DNA of 64,000 bases, taken from positions 1 to 64,000 of the forward strand of contig JAFEBX010000015.1 of assembly GCA_018242425.1 (NCBI GenBank). The letters are read 5' to 3'. The notes beneath the pieces are model-generated. The model was given only the letters and a program-made list of their open reading frames with translations, was not told where the DNA came from and made no database searches. The stretch comes from Pseudomonadota bacterium. GTDB taxonomy: Bacteria; Pseudomonadota; Gammaproteobacteria; Xanthomonadales; Xanthomonadaceae. The translations under genes were made by a program, and so were the position numbers. Positions 1-9,132 of the stretch are shown here, one piece after another (the stretch's first letter is position 1; every line of letters starts with the position of its first letter).

Positions 1-393
1 CCAAAGGGCCAAAGTTGAATGAATTTAAACGGCCAGTCAGCCAATGTCACCAATACGTCATCAATGCTGACCTTGCCATCGGTCATCTTAATCTGAGCCT
101 GTTGACCATTGACGGTCTTGACCGCTTTTCATTCGCCGATATCGGCGACCTTACTGCGGGCATTGAGAACGTGATGGTCCGGTAGCAAACAAAGAGTCTT
201 CTTGTTCTCGGACTTCAGGAGATCATCCAGATGGTCGGCTGGCGACTTGTCGAATGCCGCATCGGTCGGGCGAAGATGGCGAATGGGTCTGTACGCCCAG
301 GCAAACGCATTCGACCGCCTTGCCGAAGGTCTTGAACGACCCGTTGGCGGTGTCGGCAAGGTTTGCGCCGCGGGTGTTGGTCGTTGTGTTCAT
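1..393 (-). pseudogene. Decayed fasciclin-domain (FAS1) protein gene
   Basis: Read on the minus strand from an ATG at 393, the pieces of one FAS1 domain appear in successive frames. The first has ANLADTANGSFKTF. A second frame carries TDPFAIFA near 290-310. A third has PTDAAFDKSPADHLDDLL followed by HHVLNARSKVADIGE. An in-frame TGA at 129-131 interrupts the gene before VKTVNGQQAQIKMTDGKVSI, which is the typical end of the domain. At least two frameshifts and one nonsense codon therefore separate the parts, so no intact protein can be made. Intact relatives are small secreted or surface adhesion-type proteins. The 3' end lies at or beyond the window edge, and the last visible residues no longer match the family well. 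The family call rests on motif recognition. Confidence 0.75.
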
Positions 394-721
394 GGTAATG
401 GTTGCCTTGATTGGGTGCGATATCGCGGATATGCGATAGCAACCGAAGCCGAGCTTTCTGCCAATGCGGTAACACATGCTCAACACAGAAGGGGGGAGCG
501 CGGTGAGGCTGAGTAGCCGTTACGGCATTGCGCCGTCGCTTTCTGAAATTGTGCGCTTCGTGTTGTTGCTTCAGTATTAGGAGCTAATATCCTCGCTGGC
601 GCAGTAGCTTGGCGTTGCGCACCCGATCGATGAATCAGGCAAGAGAATAATGCTGTCCCCATGGCATGGTCGGCGTTAGGCTTGCGATCACGCCGACATT
701 TTCCGGCTCATAGGTGCCCAC
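394..721. other. Non-coding stretch upstream of nhaA
   Basis: About 330 bases lie between the decayed fasciclin gene and nhaA. Short open frames occur on both strands, but none resembles a protein I recognise. I see no tRNA, convincing hairpin or strong promoter. It may hold the nhaA promoter and the remains of the region in front of the fasciclin gene. Confidence 0.4.
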
Positions 722-2074
722 ATGAACCAAGGGCTTGGACATCTTCCGCAGGAGCCCGTTGATCGATTTTCCCGGCCATTCGCGCGGTTTCTTCGTATCG
801 AGGCACTCGCAGCGGTCGTACTGCTGTTGTGCGCCATCGTTGCACTGGCGCTTTCCAATTCGCAATGGTCCGTCCCGTACTTGGCATTTTGGGATATGCC
901 AGTGGGCATCAAGTTTGGAGGTATTGAATTCTCGCGATCGATTAAACGATGGATCGACGATGGCGCGATGACGTTGTTCTTTTTCATTGTTGCCCTGGAA
1001 CTAAAGCGTGAAATAGTGCTCGGCGAGCTGCGCAATCCCCGTGTGACGCTTTTCTCGATGGTGGCTGCATTGGGCGGGATGCTGGCGCCTGCTCTGATAT
1101 TCCTGTTGATGGAGCGAGGCGAATCAGCGATCAAAGGATGGGGTGTTGTCATGGCGACCGACACCGCGTTCGTGATCGGATGCCTGGCTGTGCTGGGATC
1201 TCGGATTCCACGCGACCTTCGGCTGTTCTTGCTCTCGGTGGCGATCTTCGATGATGTGGGTGCCATCATGGTGATCGCTATCGGCTATGGCAGTCATGTG
1301 GATTGGAGTGCCATCGCATGGGCAGTAGGGGCGCTGATGGCGATTTTCACAATGGGCCGCATCGGGATACGTCAAGTCTCGGTGTATTCCGCATTCGGCG
1401 GCATTGTGTGGTTATCGCTTGATTTGTCTGGCATCCATCCGACGCTGACGGGCGTCGTGCTCGGGCTAATGACGCCGGCTCGAAGCTGGGTCAGCGACAA
1501 TCGGCTCCATGCCATTCTCAACAAAGTTGTCGCTTATCCGCGGGGCGAGCACTGGAGCGGCGATACCAAGGATCGACAGGATCTGCGGCGTGCCGGTGTT
1601 GCCGCACGGGAAGCACTGTCCCCGCTCGAGCGACTTGAGATGGCATTGCACCCTTGGGTGGCCTTCGCGGTATTGCCTTTTTTCGCACTGGCCAATGCCG
1701 GATTGCCCTTGTCGACAACCGTCGTGGATTGGCGCTTGGCGGCTGCGGTGACCATTGGTCTGTTTTGCGGGAAGCCTATCGGTGTAGTGCTTTTCAGTTA
1801 TCTGGCAGCCAAGTTAAAGGTAGGCATCCGTCCGAAGGAACTTTCCTGGCCATTGCTTGCTGGTGGGGCGCTGCTGACCGGCATTGGATTCACAATGGCT
1901 ATATTGATCGCTGAACTTGGGCTGGATGCAGAACATCTGGATTCTGGCAAGATCGGGATCCTTTGCGGATCGGCACTCTCGGCAGCATGCGGTTTGGTTG
2001 TTCTGGGCTGGCTGACGTCACGACATCAACGACGCAAGACTGCCGGTGCCAGTTCTGCTCGAAGCAACTCGTGA
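722..2074 (+). CDS. nhaA: Na+/H+ antiporter NhaA
   Basis: Inner-membrane sodium/proton antiporter of the NhaA family, which exports Na+ (or Li+) in exchange for protons and controls pH and salt tolerance. The 450-residue protein is hydrophobic throughout with the expected pattern of about 12 membrane segments. Family signatures visible are LKREIVLGEL after the first segments, ATDTAFVIGCLAVLG, and the adjacent aspartates D177-D178 in IFDDVGAI, equivalent to the ion-binding pair of the E. coli protein. Length is somewhat above the E. coli protein (388 aa); the extra residues lie mainly in a hydrophilic insert around residues 255-300 and the charged C-terminus. It stands alone between decayed genes, so it may be part of a mobile or recently reshuffled stretch. 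Confidence 0.95.
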   Translation: MNQGLGHLPQEPVDRFSRPFARFLRIEALAAVVLLLCAIVALALSNSQWSVPYLAFWDMPVGIKFGGIEFSRSIKRWIDDGAMTLFFFIVALELKREIVLGELRNPRVTLFSMVAALGGMLAPALIFLLMERGESAIKGWGVVMATDTAFVIGCLAVLGSRIPRDLRLFLLSVAIFDDVGAIMVIAIGYGSHVDWSAIAWAVGALMAIFTMGRIGIRQVSVYSAFGGIVWLSLDLSGIHPTLTGVVLGLMTPARSWVSDNRLHAILNKVVAYPRGEHWSGDTKDRQDLRRAGVAAREALSPLERLEMALHPWVAFAVLPFFALANAGLPLSTTVVDWRLAAAVTIGLFCGKPIGVVLFSYLAAKLKVGIRPKELSWPLLAGGALLTGIGFTMAILIAELGLDAEHLDSGKIGILCGSALSAACGLVVLGWLTSRHQRRKTAGASSARSNS

Positions 2075-2430
2075 GCGACTGTCAAATCTTCAGAAGAAGC
2101 CCTGGCAATGGGCCACCCTTCGTTTTCCGCCGCGGCGATCGCCTCGATAGCGGGCGATTCGAGGATATGATCAGTCGAGTCATGTGAGTTGACGCGGCGA
2201 TGCTGATTTTTGCTTTTCACGAAACGAACCCTCAGTCGATGACATGCATCGAGCCGAGCCAGCGTATGCCAATTTCCCATATGTGGCGTGAACGGTAATG
2301 GTGCAGCAGGCGCTTTTAACGTTGTCTTGGAAGTAAACATTCAGGTGCAATTTGATGAATGCGCAAATTATCTCTTTCGCTTCACACGAGACATGTTGAA
2401 AGAGCGCATGCTTCTTTATGGAGCAACGGC
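2075..2430. other. Intergenic stretch after nhaA
   Basis: About 355 bases separate nhaA from the SDR remnant. Base composition is lower in GC than the housekeeping region. A minus-strand open frame (2026-2340) runs back into the end of nhaA and contains a protein-like stretch (DHILESPAIEAIAAAENEGW), but it has no family I recognise and no clear ribosome-binding site. It is not called as a gene. No other feature seen. Confidence 0.35.
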
Positions 2431-2547
2431 ATGAACGAAAAGCACCCAATCAGTCGACCGCAGACACAAAAGCATCAACCCGGAAATCAGGCGGTAATGA
2501 TTCCTGAGCCTGAATCATTTGGGGCGAACTATTCTGGGGATGGAGGT
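2431..2547 (+). pseudogene. 5' remnant of a short-chain dehydrogenase (YghA-like SDR) gene
   Basis: From an ATG at 2431 with GGAG just upstream, the translation reads MNEKHPISRPQTQKHQPGNQ, then AVMIPEPESFGANYSGDG. This is the characteristic N-terminal extension (proline- and glutamine-rich, ending in a Y-x-G-x-G-type stretch) of a subgroup of SDR oxidoreductases, in which it is followed by L-x-GKVALITGGDSGIG. Here that cofactor-binding segment and everything after it are missing. The frame continues into unrelated sequence and stops at 2613. The homology is recognised by eye, and only the first ~40 codons survive. Confidence 0.6.
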
Positions 2548-2609
2548 ACGAGCCCTATCGCTGGGCAAGCAATCCATGTCAATAGCCGCGCATGTGTTGG
2601 CGCCTGGTC

Positions 2610-3014
2610 ATGACGAAATTCTCCCATTTCGCGTACAAGGCGGCCCGCCTGGCAGGACAACCCACGGCTTTCTTGATGGCATCACTTCTGATCTTGGTGT
2701 GGTTGCTCACCGGGCCGCTTTTTCACTTCAGCGATACCTGGCAACTCATCATCAATACCGGCACGACCATCGTCACGTTCCTGATGGTTTTTTTGATTCA
2801 AAACTCCCAAAACCGGGATACCAACGCCATCCAGATGAAACTGGATGAACTCATCCTTGTGACACAAAAAGCCCGGAATAGCCTCCTGGATCTAGAAGAT
2901 CTCGATGAAGCCGAACTTGATCGGCTCAGGATCCACTTTGTAAAAATCGCAAGGGAAGGGCAAGAGGAGGGGCCAGCCGAGTCGGCTGGGGAGGAAGAGA
3001 CTGCCAGCTCATAA
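2610..3014 (+). CDS. Low-affinity iron permease family small membrane protein
   Basis: A 134-residue inner-membrane protein that looks like the bacterial branch of the low-affinity iron permease family (PF04120 type). Two hydrophobic segments (about residues 19-35 and 45-62) are followed by the family's conserved block, NTGTTIVTFLMVFLIQNSQN then RDTNAIQMKLDELI, and an acidic tail. Iron transport has been shown only for distant fungal relatives; in bacteria the role is unclear. A start six codons upstream (2592) is also open. The 2610 ATG is chosen because MTKFSHFAYKAARLAG fits the family start. It follows the SDR remnant directly. Confidence 0.8.
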   Translation: MTKFSHFAYKAARLAGQPTAFLMASLLILVWLLTGPLFHFSDTWQLIINTGTTIVTFLMVFLIQNSQNRDTNAIQMKLDELILVTQKARNSLLDLEDLDEAELDRLRIHFVKIAREGQEEGPAESAGEEETASS

Positions 3015-3136
3015 CTCAAACGTACCTGTGCGGATATGGCGCGGGCGTGTAACGACCAGCCGACAGCCTCCGTGGTGAAGGAGGTTTCCCGGCCGCCAGT
3101 AAATGCGGTCAGCTAGTTACATCAAATGGTGAAGCA

Positions 3137-3418
3137 ATGAGCAGGATAGCGCCACACGTCTGCACGTCTCAGGAAAGCATCGCGCACTTGAATGCGTTGC
3201 AATTCGAACTGGATTCGGAATTGATCGTCGAACTCCAGATGCGAGATGGGCACAAATTAATCGGAACAATCATAGAAAGACCAGCAGTTCAGTTATTCAT
3301 TGATCCGCAAGATAATGAAGGCTCCAATGGTCGGGTATCCCTAGACATGTCAGGCGTAGGCGTCCGGCTGTTATGGCTGGATGAGATTTCTGGTTTTATC
3401 AGGTTGGGTACGCATTGA
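3137..3418 (+). CDS. DUF3247 family protein
   Basis: A 93-residue soluble protein matching the small DUF3247 family known mainly from Xanthomonadaceae. Recognisable features are the start (APHVxxSxExIAxL), a central LIVELQMRDGHKLIGTIIERP barrel-like stretch, NEGSNG, and a final LLWLDEISGFIRL. The fold of this type is a small SH3/Sm-like beta barrel, but no function is established. ATG at 3137 is preceded by an A/G-rich stretch (GGTGAAGC). Its presence is one of the clues to the taxonomic family. Confidence 0.85.
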   Translation: MSRIAPHVCTSQESIAHLNALQFELDSELIVELQMRDGHKLIGTIIERPAVQLFIDPQDNEGSNGRVSLDMSGVGVRLLWLDEISGFIRLGTH

Positions 3419-3742
3419 CTTTGAGGTGTAGAAATCGCATCCCGCAGAATTTTTTGCGGTTGCACATGGTTGTCAATGAAAAGGTTCCTCGAGGAACCCC
3501 AGAGGCCATGTCAATTTCCTTGTGTTTTCCTGCATGGACGCTTGTGCGATCACTAGTGGCCGCCTAGTGTCACGCGCGCTGATATCGTGAGTGAACCCGA
3601 GGGCGTAGTTCGAAAGTCGGAAGATTGCAAGGTTAGGTTCGGAGTGTATTCAATGTCTGCTTCTGGCCGATTCCAGCCATTGTTCGAACGCTAATCAGGA
3701 CGCTGATGCATTGATAGCAATCAATTGGCCTGGCTAATTAGC
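3419..3742. other. Intergenic stretch between DUF3247 gene and hflD
   Basis: About 320 bases without a gene, lower in GC than what follows. It marks the boundary between the loosely packed left end and the dense housekeeping block. It contains the palindrome listed at 3483-3498. No RNA gene or intact open frame with a recognisable product is seen. Confidence 0.5.
3483..3498. repeat. Perfect 16-bp palindrome
   Basis: GGTTCCTCGAGGAACC reads identically on both strands, with no loop. It lies about 65 bases after the DUF3247 stop codon. It could be an operator or part of a weak terminator for that gene. No T-run follows, so the role is open. Confidence 0.4.
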
Positions 3743-4363
3743 TCAGCTACGCTGCAGCACCGTCTCGACACTGTCCGTCATCCGCTGGCGCTGCAACAAA
3801 AAATCCAGCGACGATCCGCCCAGCTGCCGCCATAAGACGGCAGAACGCAACGCCGCCAGCAGCAACGCGCGAATTTCGCCCACCACGCCCGACTGGTTGA
3901 GGTAGTGCGGATTGCCTTGCACCATCACCTTTGGCGACAGCGGGCTGATGTGTTTCACGTACAGGTCGGCCAGCGCGTTGAGGACCGCCGGCTGCGTCGG
4001 TTCCTGTCCCGCGCTGTGTGCGGCGAGCTGGCCGATGTCGTCGCGCAGCCTGCGTTGCACGTCGCCGTCGCGGCTGTAGCTGCGTTCCAGCGCGAGCACG
4101 CCCATCACCAGTTTCGGGAATTGCGGGTCGCGGGATTCCTTGCGCAACTGTTCGCGCAGGCGCTGCAGGCCGGGACGGATCGAGGCAACGGTGCCGTAGA
4201 CGTCATTCGTGCTTTCGGGGTCGAGCTGGAACACGCTGGCCAGCACGCCGTCCATCGCCCGGGCGTCGGCCTGGCCGTTCTCGGCAAGACGGCGCACCTG
4301 CACCAGTGCCTGGGCGAGGCCGGCGAGGGCGAGGACGCGATCCTGGACTGGGGCTTGGCTCAT
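3743..4363 (-). CDS. hflD: HflD family protein (lysogenization regulator homologue)
   Basis: A 206-residue, mostly helical protein of the HflD family. In E. coli HflD is a membrane-associated factor that binds lambda CII; its normal role is not settled, but it is nearly always next to mnmA, as here. Recognisable stretches are [20 protein letters not shown] at the start and [20 protein letters not shown] near the end. The start at 4363 overlaps the mnmA stop by 4 bases (ATGA), so the two are translationally coupled. An upstream in-frame start at 4423 would add 20 unlikely Arg-rich residues. Confidence 0.9.
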   Translation of the reverse strand: MSQAPVQDRVLALAGLAQALVQVRRLAENGQADARAMDGVLASVFQLDPESTNDVYGTVASIRPGLQRLREQLRKESRDPQFPKLVMGVLALERSYSRDGDVQRRLRDDIGQLAAHSAGQEPTQPAVLNALADLYVKHISPLSPKVMVQGNPHYLNQSGVVGEIRALLLAALRSAVLWRQLGGSSLDFLLQRQRMTDSVETVLQRS

Positions 4364-5472
4364 GCGGGGAATGTCGGTTCGAGTGGAGCATCGGTTGCGG
4401 AGATGACGGCGCCGCCGAGGCATTCGTCACCATCGTAAAGGACCAGCGATTGCCCGGGCGTGACCGCGCGTTGAGGCCGCGCGAACTGCACGTCGACGCT
4501 GCCGTCGGGGCGCGGGATCACGGTGCATGCTTCCGCCGGCTGGCGATAGCGCGTCTGCGCCAGGCACTGGAACGATGTGGGGCGCGTTTCGCCGGAAATC
4601 CAGTGCATGGTTTCCGAACGCAGGCGGCTTGACTGCAGCCAAGGTGAATCGTGGCCCTGTTCGACGTAGAGGATGTTGCGGGCGACGTCCTTGCCGACCA
4701 CGTACCACGGCGCTGCATCGCGTCCGCGCACGCCGCCGAGTTGCAGCCCGCCGCGCTGGCCGAGGGTGTGGAAGAACACGCCCTGATGTTCGCCGAGGAC
4801 GGCGCCGTCGGGCGTGCGGATCTCGCCAGCCTGCATCGGCAGGTATCGCGAGAGGAACGTGCGGAAGTCGCGTTCGCCGATGAAGCAGATGCCGGTGGAA
4901 TCCTTTTTCGCCGCAGTCGGCAGCTTTGCTTCGGCAGCCATCTTGCGCACGTCGGGCTTGTGCAGTTCGCCCAACGGAAAACGCGTTGCCGCCAGTTGCG
5001 CCTGCCCGAGCTGGTGCAGGAAGTAGCTCTGGTCCTTGTCGCCGTCGATCGCGCGCAGCAGGCGCCAGCGGCCGTCGCGTTCGTCTATGCGCGCGTAATG
5101 GCCGGTGGCGATCTGTTCGGCGCCGAGTTCGCGGGCGGCATCGAGGAAGTGCTTGAACTTCACTTCGCGATTGCACAGCACGTCGGGGTTGGGCGTGCGC
5201 CCGGCGGCGTATTCGTCGAGGAAATGGCGGAACACGCCATCCCAGTATTCGCTGGAGAAATCGCGGAAATGGATCGGGATCCCGAGTCGGCCGGCGACCG
5301 CGACGGCGTCGCGGCGATCGTCTTCGGCGCGGCATTCGCCGCTGCCGTCGTCGGCCCAGTTCTGCATGAACAATCCGGCGATCGATTCGCCGGCCTCGCG
5401 CAGGCGCAACCCCGCGACCGAGGAGTCGACGCCCCCGGAGAGGCCAACGATGATCTTCGCCTTGCCGCTCAC
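4360..5472 (-). CDS. mnmA: tRNA-specific 2-thiouridylase MnmA
   Basis: Catalyses the ATP-dependent 2-thiolation of the wobble uridine (U34) of tRNA-Lys, -Glu and -Gln, using sulfur relayed from IscS/TusE. The 370-residue protein has the N-terminal PP-loop SGGVDSS (residues 12-18), the two redox cysteines C100 (in [12 protein letters not shown]) and C196 (in [11 protein letters not shown]), and the C-terminal beta-barrel domain. Length is standard. It is followed by overlapping hflD and preceded 10 bases away by the nudJ-like gene, giving a probable nudJ-mnmA-hflD operon. Confidence 0.97.
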   Translation of the reverse strand: MSGKAKIIVGLSGGVDSSVAGLRLREAGESIAGLFMQNWADDGSGECRAEDDRRDAVAVAGRLGIPIHFRDFSSEYWDGVFRHFLDEYAAGRTPNPDVLCNREVKFKHFLDAARELGAEQIATGHYARIDERDGRWRLLRAIDGDKDQSYFLHQLGQAQLAATRFPLGELHKPDVRKMAAEAKLPTAAKKDSTGICFIGERDFRTFLSRYLPMQAGEIRTPDGAVLGEHQGVFFHTLGQRGGLQLGGVRGRDAAPWYVVGKDVARNILYVEQGHDSPWLQSSRLRSETMHWISGETRPTSFQCLAQTRYRQPAEACTVIPRPDGSVDVQFARPQRAVTPGQSLVLYDGDECLGGAVISATDAPLEPTFPA

Positions 5473-5482
5473 TGCACCAGGC

Positions 5483-5959
5483 TCACTTCAGCTGCGCGGC
5501 CATGTCGAGCGGGTAACGGCGGCCGGACAGGAAGTCCTGGGCGACGCGCCACACCATCGGGCTGCGATGATCGGCGACACGCGCTTCCAGCTCCGCCGGC
5601 GTCCACCAGTGCGCAGCGATGATGCCGTCGTCGAGCGGGCGCGCTGCATCGTGTTCGACCGGCTCGGCTGCAAAGGCGAAGCGCAGGTAGTGGCGGCCCG
5701 AGCCTTCCGGCTTCGGCGGCGCGGTCCACTGGTACGCGCCGATGAAGGCGGTCAGGCGGACATGCCAGCCGGTTTCCTCCAGCGTCTCGCGCAGGGCAGC
5801 GGCCTGCAGGGTTTCGTCGGGTTCGAGATGGCCGGCGGGCTGGTTGATCACCACGCGGCCGCCGGCGTTTTCCTCGACCATCAACAAACGGCCATCGCGC
5901 ACCACCACGGTGGCGACGGTGACGTCGGGTTGCCAGAAGCGGCCTTCGCGATAGCTCAT
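5483..5959 (-). CDS. nudJ: NUDIX hydrolase, NudJ-like phosphatase
   Basis: A 158-residue NUDIX pyrophosphohydrolase. The NUDIX box is complete: [20 protein letters not shown] then TGW, giving the Gx5Ex7REUxEExGU pattern. Other shared features with NudJ (a thiamine-diphosphate/nucleoside-triphosphate phosphatase) are the opening PDVTVATVV, the NQPAGHLE context, the YQWTAPP stretch and the C-terminal SGRRYPLDM. In many gammaproteobacteria nudJ also sits directly before mnmA, as here. The start at 5959 is the only one compatible with the domain. It lies 18 bases from the divergent clpS start codon, so the promoters must overlap the two coding starts. Confidence 0.8.
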   Translation of the reverse strand: MSYREGRFWQPDVTVATVVVRDGRLLMVEENAGGRVVINQPAGHLEPDETLQAAALRETLEETGWHVRLTAFIGAYQWTAPPKPEGSGRHYLRFAFAAEPVEHDAARPLDDGIIAAHWWTPAELEARVADHRSPMVWRVAQDFLSGRRYPLDMAAQLK

Positions 5960-5964
5960 GTCGA

Positions 5965-5970
5965 TATAAT
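5965..5970 (+). promoter_or_regulatory. -10 element of clpS, possibly leaderless
   Basis: A consensus TATAAT sits in the 18 bases between the divergent nudJ and clpS start codons. Exactly 7 bases separate it from the clpS ATG, so a normal transcription start would fall on or next to the A of that ATG. No Shine-Dalgarno sequence fits in the gap and no good -35 is visible. This suggests a leaderless or near-leaderless clpS mRNA. Confidence 0.5.
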
Positions 5971-5977
5971 CGCCCAC

Positions 5978-6298
5978 ATGAGCCAGGAACGCGACACCGC
6001 CCAAGAGCGCGGTACCGTGGCCGAGGTTGCGCGGCCGGAAACGCAGCCACCTTCGCGCTATGCGGTGCTGATGCTGAACGACGATTTCACCCCGATGGAC
6101 TTCGTGGTGGAGGTTTTGACGCGCTTTTTCGCCATGGACCTGGAGAAGGCGACCCAGATCATGCTCCACGTCCATACCCGCGGCCAGGCCGTGTGCGGGG
6201 TCTATACCCGCGACGTCGCCGAGTCCAAGGCCGGGCAGGTGAACGAATACGCCAGGCTGGAACAGCATCCCTTGTTGTGCCGGGTGGAAAAGGCGTAG
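5978..6298 (+). CDS. clpS: ATP-dependent Clp protease adaptor ClpS
   Basis: Adaptor that binds N-degron (Leu, Phe, Tyr, Trp) substrates and hands them to the ClpA N-domain for degradation by ClpAP. The 106-residue protein has a flexible N-terminal tail (residues 1-26) and the conserved core [20 protein letters not shown], then [20 protein letters not shown]. Acidic ND-D and histidine residues of the N-degron pocket are present. It is followed 44 bases later by clpA, its partner. The first ATG is taken because the preceding 18 bases reach the divergent nudJ start. Functionally it connects to aat downstream, which creates N-terminal Leu/Phe degrons. Confidence 0.97.
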   Translation: MSQERDTAQERGTVAEVARPETQPPSRYAVLMLNDDFTPMDFVVEVLTRFFAMDLEKATQIMLHVHTRGQAVCGVYTRDVAESKAGQVNEYARLEQHPLLCRVEKA

Positions 6299-6342
6299 CG
6301 TCGTCCCCATAACGGTCCCAGACCATCATTGGGGAAAGCTCC

Positions 6343-8640
6343 ATGTTTTCCAAAGACCTCGAGACCACCATCGGCCAGTGCTACAAGCACGCCCGCGAGC
6401 AGCGCCACGAATTCATGACCGTGGAACACCTGCTGCTGGAGCTGGTCGACAATCCCGCCGCGCGTGAAGTCCTGACCGCCTGCCGCGCCGATATCCCGCG
6501 CCTGAAGGCCGACCTGCAACGTGCGATCGAAGCCTCGGTTGCGGTGCTGCCGGAAGACGATGGCCGCGACACCCAGCCGACGCTGGGCTTCCAGCGCGTG
6601 CTGCAACGCGCCGTCTACCACGTCCAGAGCTCCGGCAAGGCCGAAGTCACCGGCGCCAACGTGCTGGTGGCGATCTTCGGCGAGAAGGATTCGCACGCGG
6701 TCTATCTGCTCAACCAGCAGGACGTGACCCGCCTCGACGTGGTCAATTTCATTTCGCACGGCCTGTCCAAGCATGGCGAGGAACAGGCGTCTTCCGATGC
6801 CTCGCGTTCCGGCGAGGAAGGCGAGGGCGAGGAGGGCGGCAGCGCCGGTGGCGGCGATCCGCTGGCCGAGTTCGCGACCAATCTCAACGCCTCGGCGAAG
6901 GAAGGCAAGATCGACCCGCTGGTCGGTCGTGCCGACGAAATCGAGCGCACCATCCAGGTGTTGTGCCGCCGCCGCAAGAACAATCCGCTCTACGTGGGCG
7001 AGGCCGGTGTCGGCAAGACCGCGATCGCCGAAGGCCTGGCCAAGCGCATCGTCGAAGGCGACGTGCCGGAAGTGCTGAAGGATGCGACGATCTTCTCGCT
7101 CGACCTCGGCAGCCTGGTCGCGGGTACCAAGTATCGCGGCGATTTCGAGAAGCGCCTCAAGGCCGTGCTGGCCGCGCTCAAGAAGATCCCGAACGCGGTG
7201 CTGTTCATCGACGAGATCCACACCATCATCGGCGCCGGTTCGGCATCCGGTGGAACGATGGACGCCAGCAACCTGATCAAGCCGGCGCTGTCGTCGGGTG
7301 AACTGCGTTGCATCGGTTCGACCACCTTCCAGGAATACCGCGGCGTGTTCGAGAAGGATCGTGCGCTCGCACGTCGTTTCCAGAAGATCGACATCGTCGA
7401 GCCGACCGTGCACGAGGCGGTGGAGATCCTCAAGGGCCTGAAGCCGAAATACGAGGCGCACCACGGCGTGAGCTATGCCGATGATGCGATCCAGGCCGCG
7501 GTCGATCTGTCGGTGAAGCACATCAACGACCGCTTGCTGCCCGACAAGGCGATCGACGTGATCGACGAAGCCGGCGCCCGCCAGCGCATCATCGCGGAAG
7601 CGCTTCGCAAGTCGGTGATCGACGTCGAGGAGATCGAGACCATCGTCGCCAAGATGGCGCGCATCCCGCCCAAGCAGGTCAACACCAACGACAAGGACAC
7701 CCTGCAGCAGCTCGAGCGCAACCTGAAGATGGTGATCTTCGGCCAGGATCCGGCGATCGAGACGCTGGCGTCGGCGATCAAGCTCGCGCGTTCCGGCCTC
7801 GGCAATCCCGACAAGCCGATCGGCAGCTTCCTGTTCGCAGGACCGACCGGCGTGGGCAAGACCGAGGTGACCAAGCAGCTGGCGATGCAGCTCGGCATCG
7901 AGCTGGTGCGCTTCGACATGAGCGAATACATGGAGCCGCATTCGATCAGCCGCCTGATCGGCGCGCCTCCGGGCTATGTCGGTTTCGACCAGGGCGGTTT
8001 GCTGACCGAGAAGATCGTCAAGACGCCGCATTGCGTCTTGCTGCTCGACGAAGTCGAGAAGGCGCATCCCGACATCTTCAACATCCTGTTGCAGGTGATG
8101 GACCGCGGCGTGCTGACCGATACCAACGGTCGCGAAGCCAACTTCCACAACGTGATCCTGGTGATGACCACCAATGCCGGCGCCGCGCAGGCCGCGCGTC
8201 GCAGCATCGGTTTCACCAAGCAGGACCACAGCACGGATGCGCTGGAGGTGATCCGCAAGGGCTTCAGTCCGGAATTCCGCAATCGCCTCGACGCGATCGT
8301 GCAGTTCCAGGCCCTCGGCAGCGATCACATCCTGCGGGTGGTAGACAAGTTCCTGATCGAGCTGGAAGCGCAGTTGCAGGACAAGCACGTCACCCTGTCC
8401 GCCACGCAGAAGGCGCGCGAGTGGCTGGCGCAGAACGGCTTCGATCCGCTGATGGGCGCCCGCCCGATGGCGCGCCTGATCCAGGACAAGGTCAAGCGTC
8501 CGCTCGCGGACGAACTGCTGTTCGGCAAGCTGGTGGAAGGTGGCCATGTCGGCCTCGACGCCAACGACGACGGCCTGGTGCTGAACATCGAAGCCGCCAG
8601 CCCGGCGGCGCCGAAGGAAGAAACCGCTCCGGTGGTGTAA
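6343..8640 (+). CDS. clpA: ATP-dependent Clp protease ATP-binding subunit ClpA
   Basis: AAA+ unfoldase that feeds substrates to the ClpP peptidase. The 765-residue protein shows the N-domain (about 1-140), an acidic, Gly/Glu-rich linker (about 145-170), a first AAA+ module with GEAGVGKT and a second with GPTGVGKT. The ClpP-docking loop is visible as [10 protein letters not shown] (IGF where E. coli ClpA has IGL). The C-terminus is short and Ala/Pro-rich. A Shine-Dalgarno GGGGAAAG lies 6-13 bases before the ATG. Transcription ends at the bidirectional hairpin at 8869-8894. Confidence 0.98.
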   Translation: MFSKDLETTIGQCYKHAREQRHEFMTVEHLLLELVDNPAAREVLTACRADIPRLKADLQRAIEASVAVLPEDDGRDTQPTLGFQRVLQRAVYHVQSSGKAEVTGANVLVAIFGEKDSHAVYLLNQQDVTRLDVVNFISHGLSKHGEEQASSDASRSGEEGEGEEGGSAGGGDPLAEFATNLNASAKEGKIDPLVGRADEIERTIQVLCRRRKNNPLYVGEAGVGKTAIAEGLAKRIVEGDVPEVLKDATIFSLDLGSLVAGTKYRGDFEKRLKAVLAALKKIPNAVLFIDEIHTIIGAGSASGGTMDASNLIKPALSSGELRCIGSTTFQEYRGVFEKDRALARRFQKIDIVEPTVHEAVEILKGLKPKYEAHHGVSYADDAIQAAVDLSVKHINDRLLPDKAIDVIDEAGARQRIIAEALRKSVIDVEEIETIVAKMARIPPKQVNTNDKDTLQQLERNLKMVIFGQDPAIETLASAIKLARSGLGNPDKPIGSFLFAGPTGVGKTEVTKQLAMQLGIELVRFDMSEYMEPHSISRLIGAPPGYVGFDQGGLLTEKIVKTPHCVLLLDEVEKAHPDIFNILLQVMDRGVLTDTNGREANFHNVILVMTTNAGAAQAARRSIGFTKQDHSTDALEVIRKGFSPEFRNRLDAIVQFQALGSDHILRVVDKFLIELEAQLQDKHVTLSATQKAREWLAQNGFDPLMGARPMARLIQDKVKRPLADELLFGKLVEGGHVGLDANDDGLVLNIEAASPAAPKEETAPVV

Positions 8641-8710
8641 TTGCGAGAGCGCAGGCCAGGGTCGTGAGGGGATTCTCCTGAAGCGACCGTTCCGCGCATG
8701 GGTGAGGAAG

Positions 8711-8752
8711 CGCCACTTACGCGGCATGCCGCGTGGCGATTCCGAACGCCAC
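8711..8752. repeat. Nested inverted repeats in the clpA-infA spacer
   Basis: Three related 6-mers lie in a row: CGCCAC (8711), GTGGCG (8733) and CGCCAC (8747). The middle one can pair with either flank. The first pairing also brings together GCGGCA and TGCCGC (part of a 16-bp palindrome at 8719-8734). Two mutually exclusive hairpins are therefore possible. The following sequence up to about 8830 has the look of intergenic repeats dispersed in Xanthomonadaceae genomes, but only one copy is in this window. Confidence 0.4.
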
Positions 8753-8868
8753 GAGCGCAAGCGAGTGGCCGGACCCGCGCAGCGGGCGGCGGACGAGCCT
8801 ACATGGATGTATTCACGGCGTGTCGCGGAAGGAGAGCCCCTTGCGGCCTTGAGCCGGAAACGAAACGA

Positions 8869-8894
8869 AAAAAGCGACCTCCCGGTCGCTTTTT
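8869..8894. terminator. Bidirectional intrinsic terminator between clpA and infA
   Basis: Perfect 11-bp stem AAAAAGCGACC / GGTCGCTTTTT with a 4-base loop, flanked by an A-run on one side and a T-run on the other. It therefore works as a rho-independent terminator for clpA (plus) and for infA (minus, whose stop codon is 20 bases away). Confidence 0.9.
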
Positions 8895-8913
8895 CTTTCG
8901 CACGTTGCCGAAC

Positions 8914-9132
8914 TCAGCGATGACGATACGTGATGCGACCCTTGGTCAGGTCGTAGGGCGTCATCTCGACCTTGACGCGGTCGCCGGTCAGGATACGAAT
9001 GTAGTTCTTGCGCATGCGTCCGGAGATGTGCGCGATGATTTCGTGCCCGTTCTCCAGCTTGACCCGGAACATGGTGTTCGGCAGGGTCTCGGAGATCGTG
9101 CCTTCGAACTCGATGACGTCGTCTTTCGCCAT
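8914..9132 (-). CDS. infA: Translation initiation factor IF-1
   Basis: Essential 72-residue S1/OB-fold protein that binds the ribosomal A site during initiation together with IF-2 and IF-3. The sequence [20 protein letters not shown] and the ending [12 protein letters not shown] are near-invariant in gammaproteobacteria. Length is exactly standard. Upstream, the minus-strand neighbour is aat at 105 bases. Downstream is the shared terminator with clpA. The leader has no strong Shine-Dalgarno sequence. Confidence 0.98.
   Translation of the reverse strand: MAKDDVIEFEGTISETLPNTMFRVKLENGHEIIAHISGRMRKNYIRILTGDRVKVEMTPYDLTKGRITYRHR

Noticed and set aside
2026..2340. Possible minus-strand gene overlapping the 3' end of nhaA
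   Set aside because: A stretch looks protein-like, but there is no known family, no ribosome site, and it overlaps nhaA. Left as unsupported.
6202..8760. Long open frame antisense to clpS-clpA
   Set aside because: Shadow of the clpA reading frame; clpA is certain and the antisense protein has no recognisable domain.
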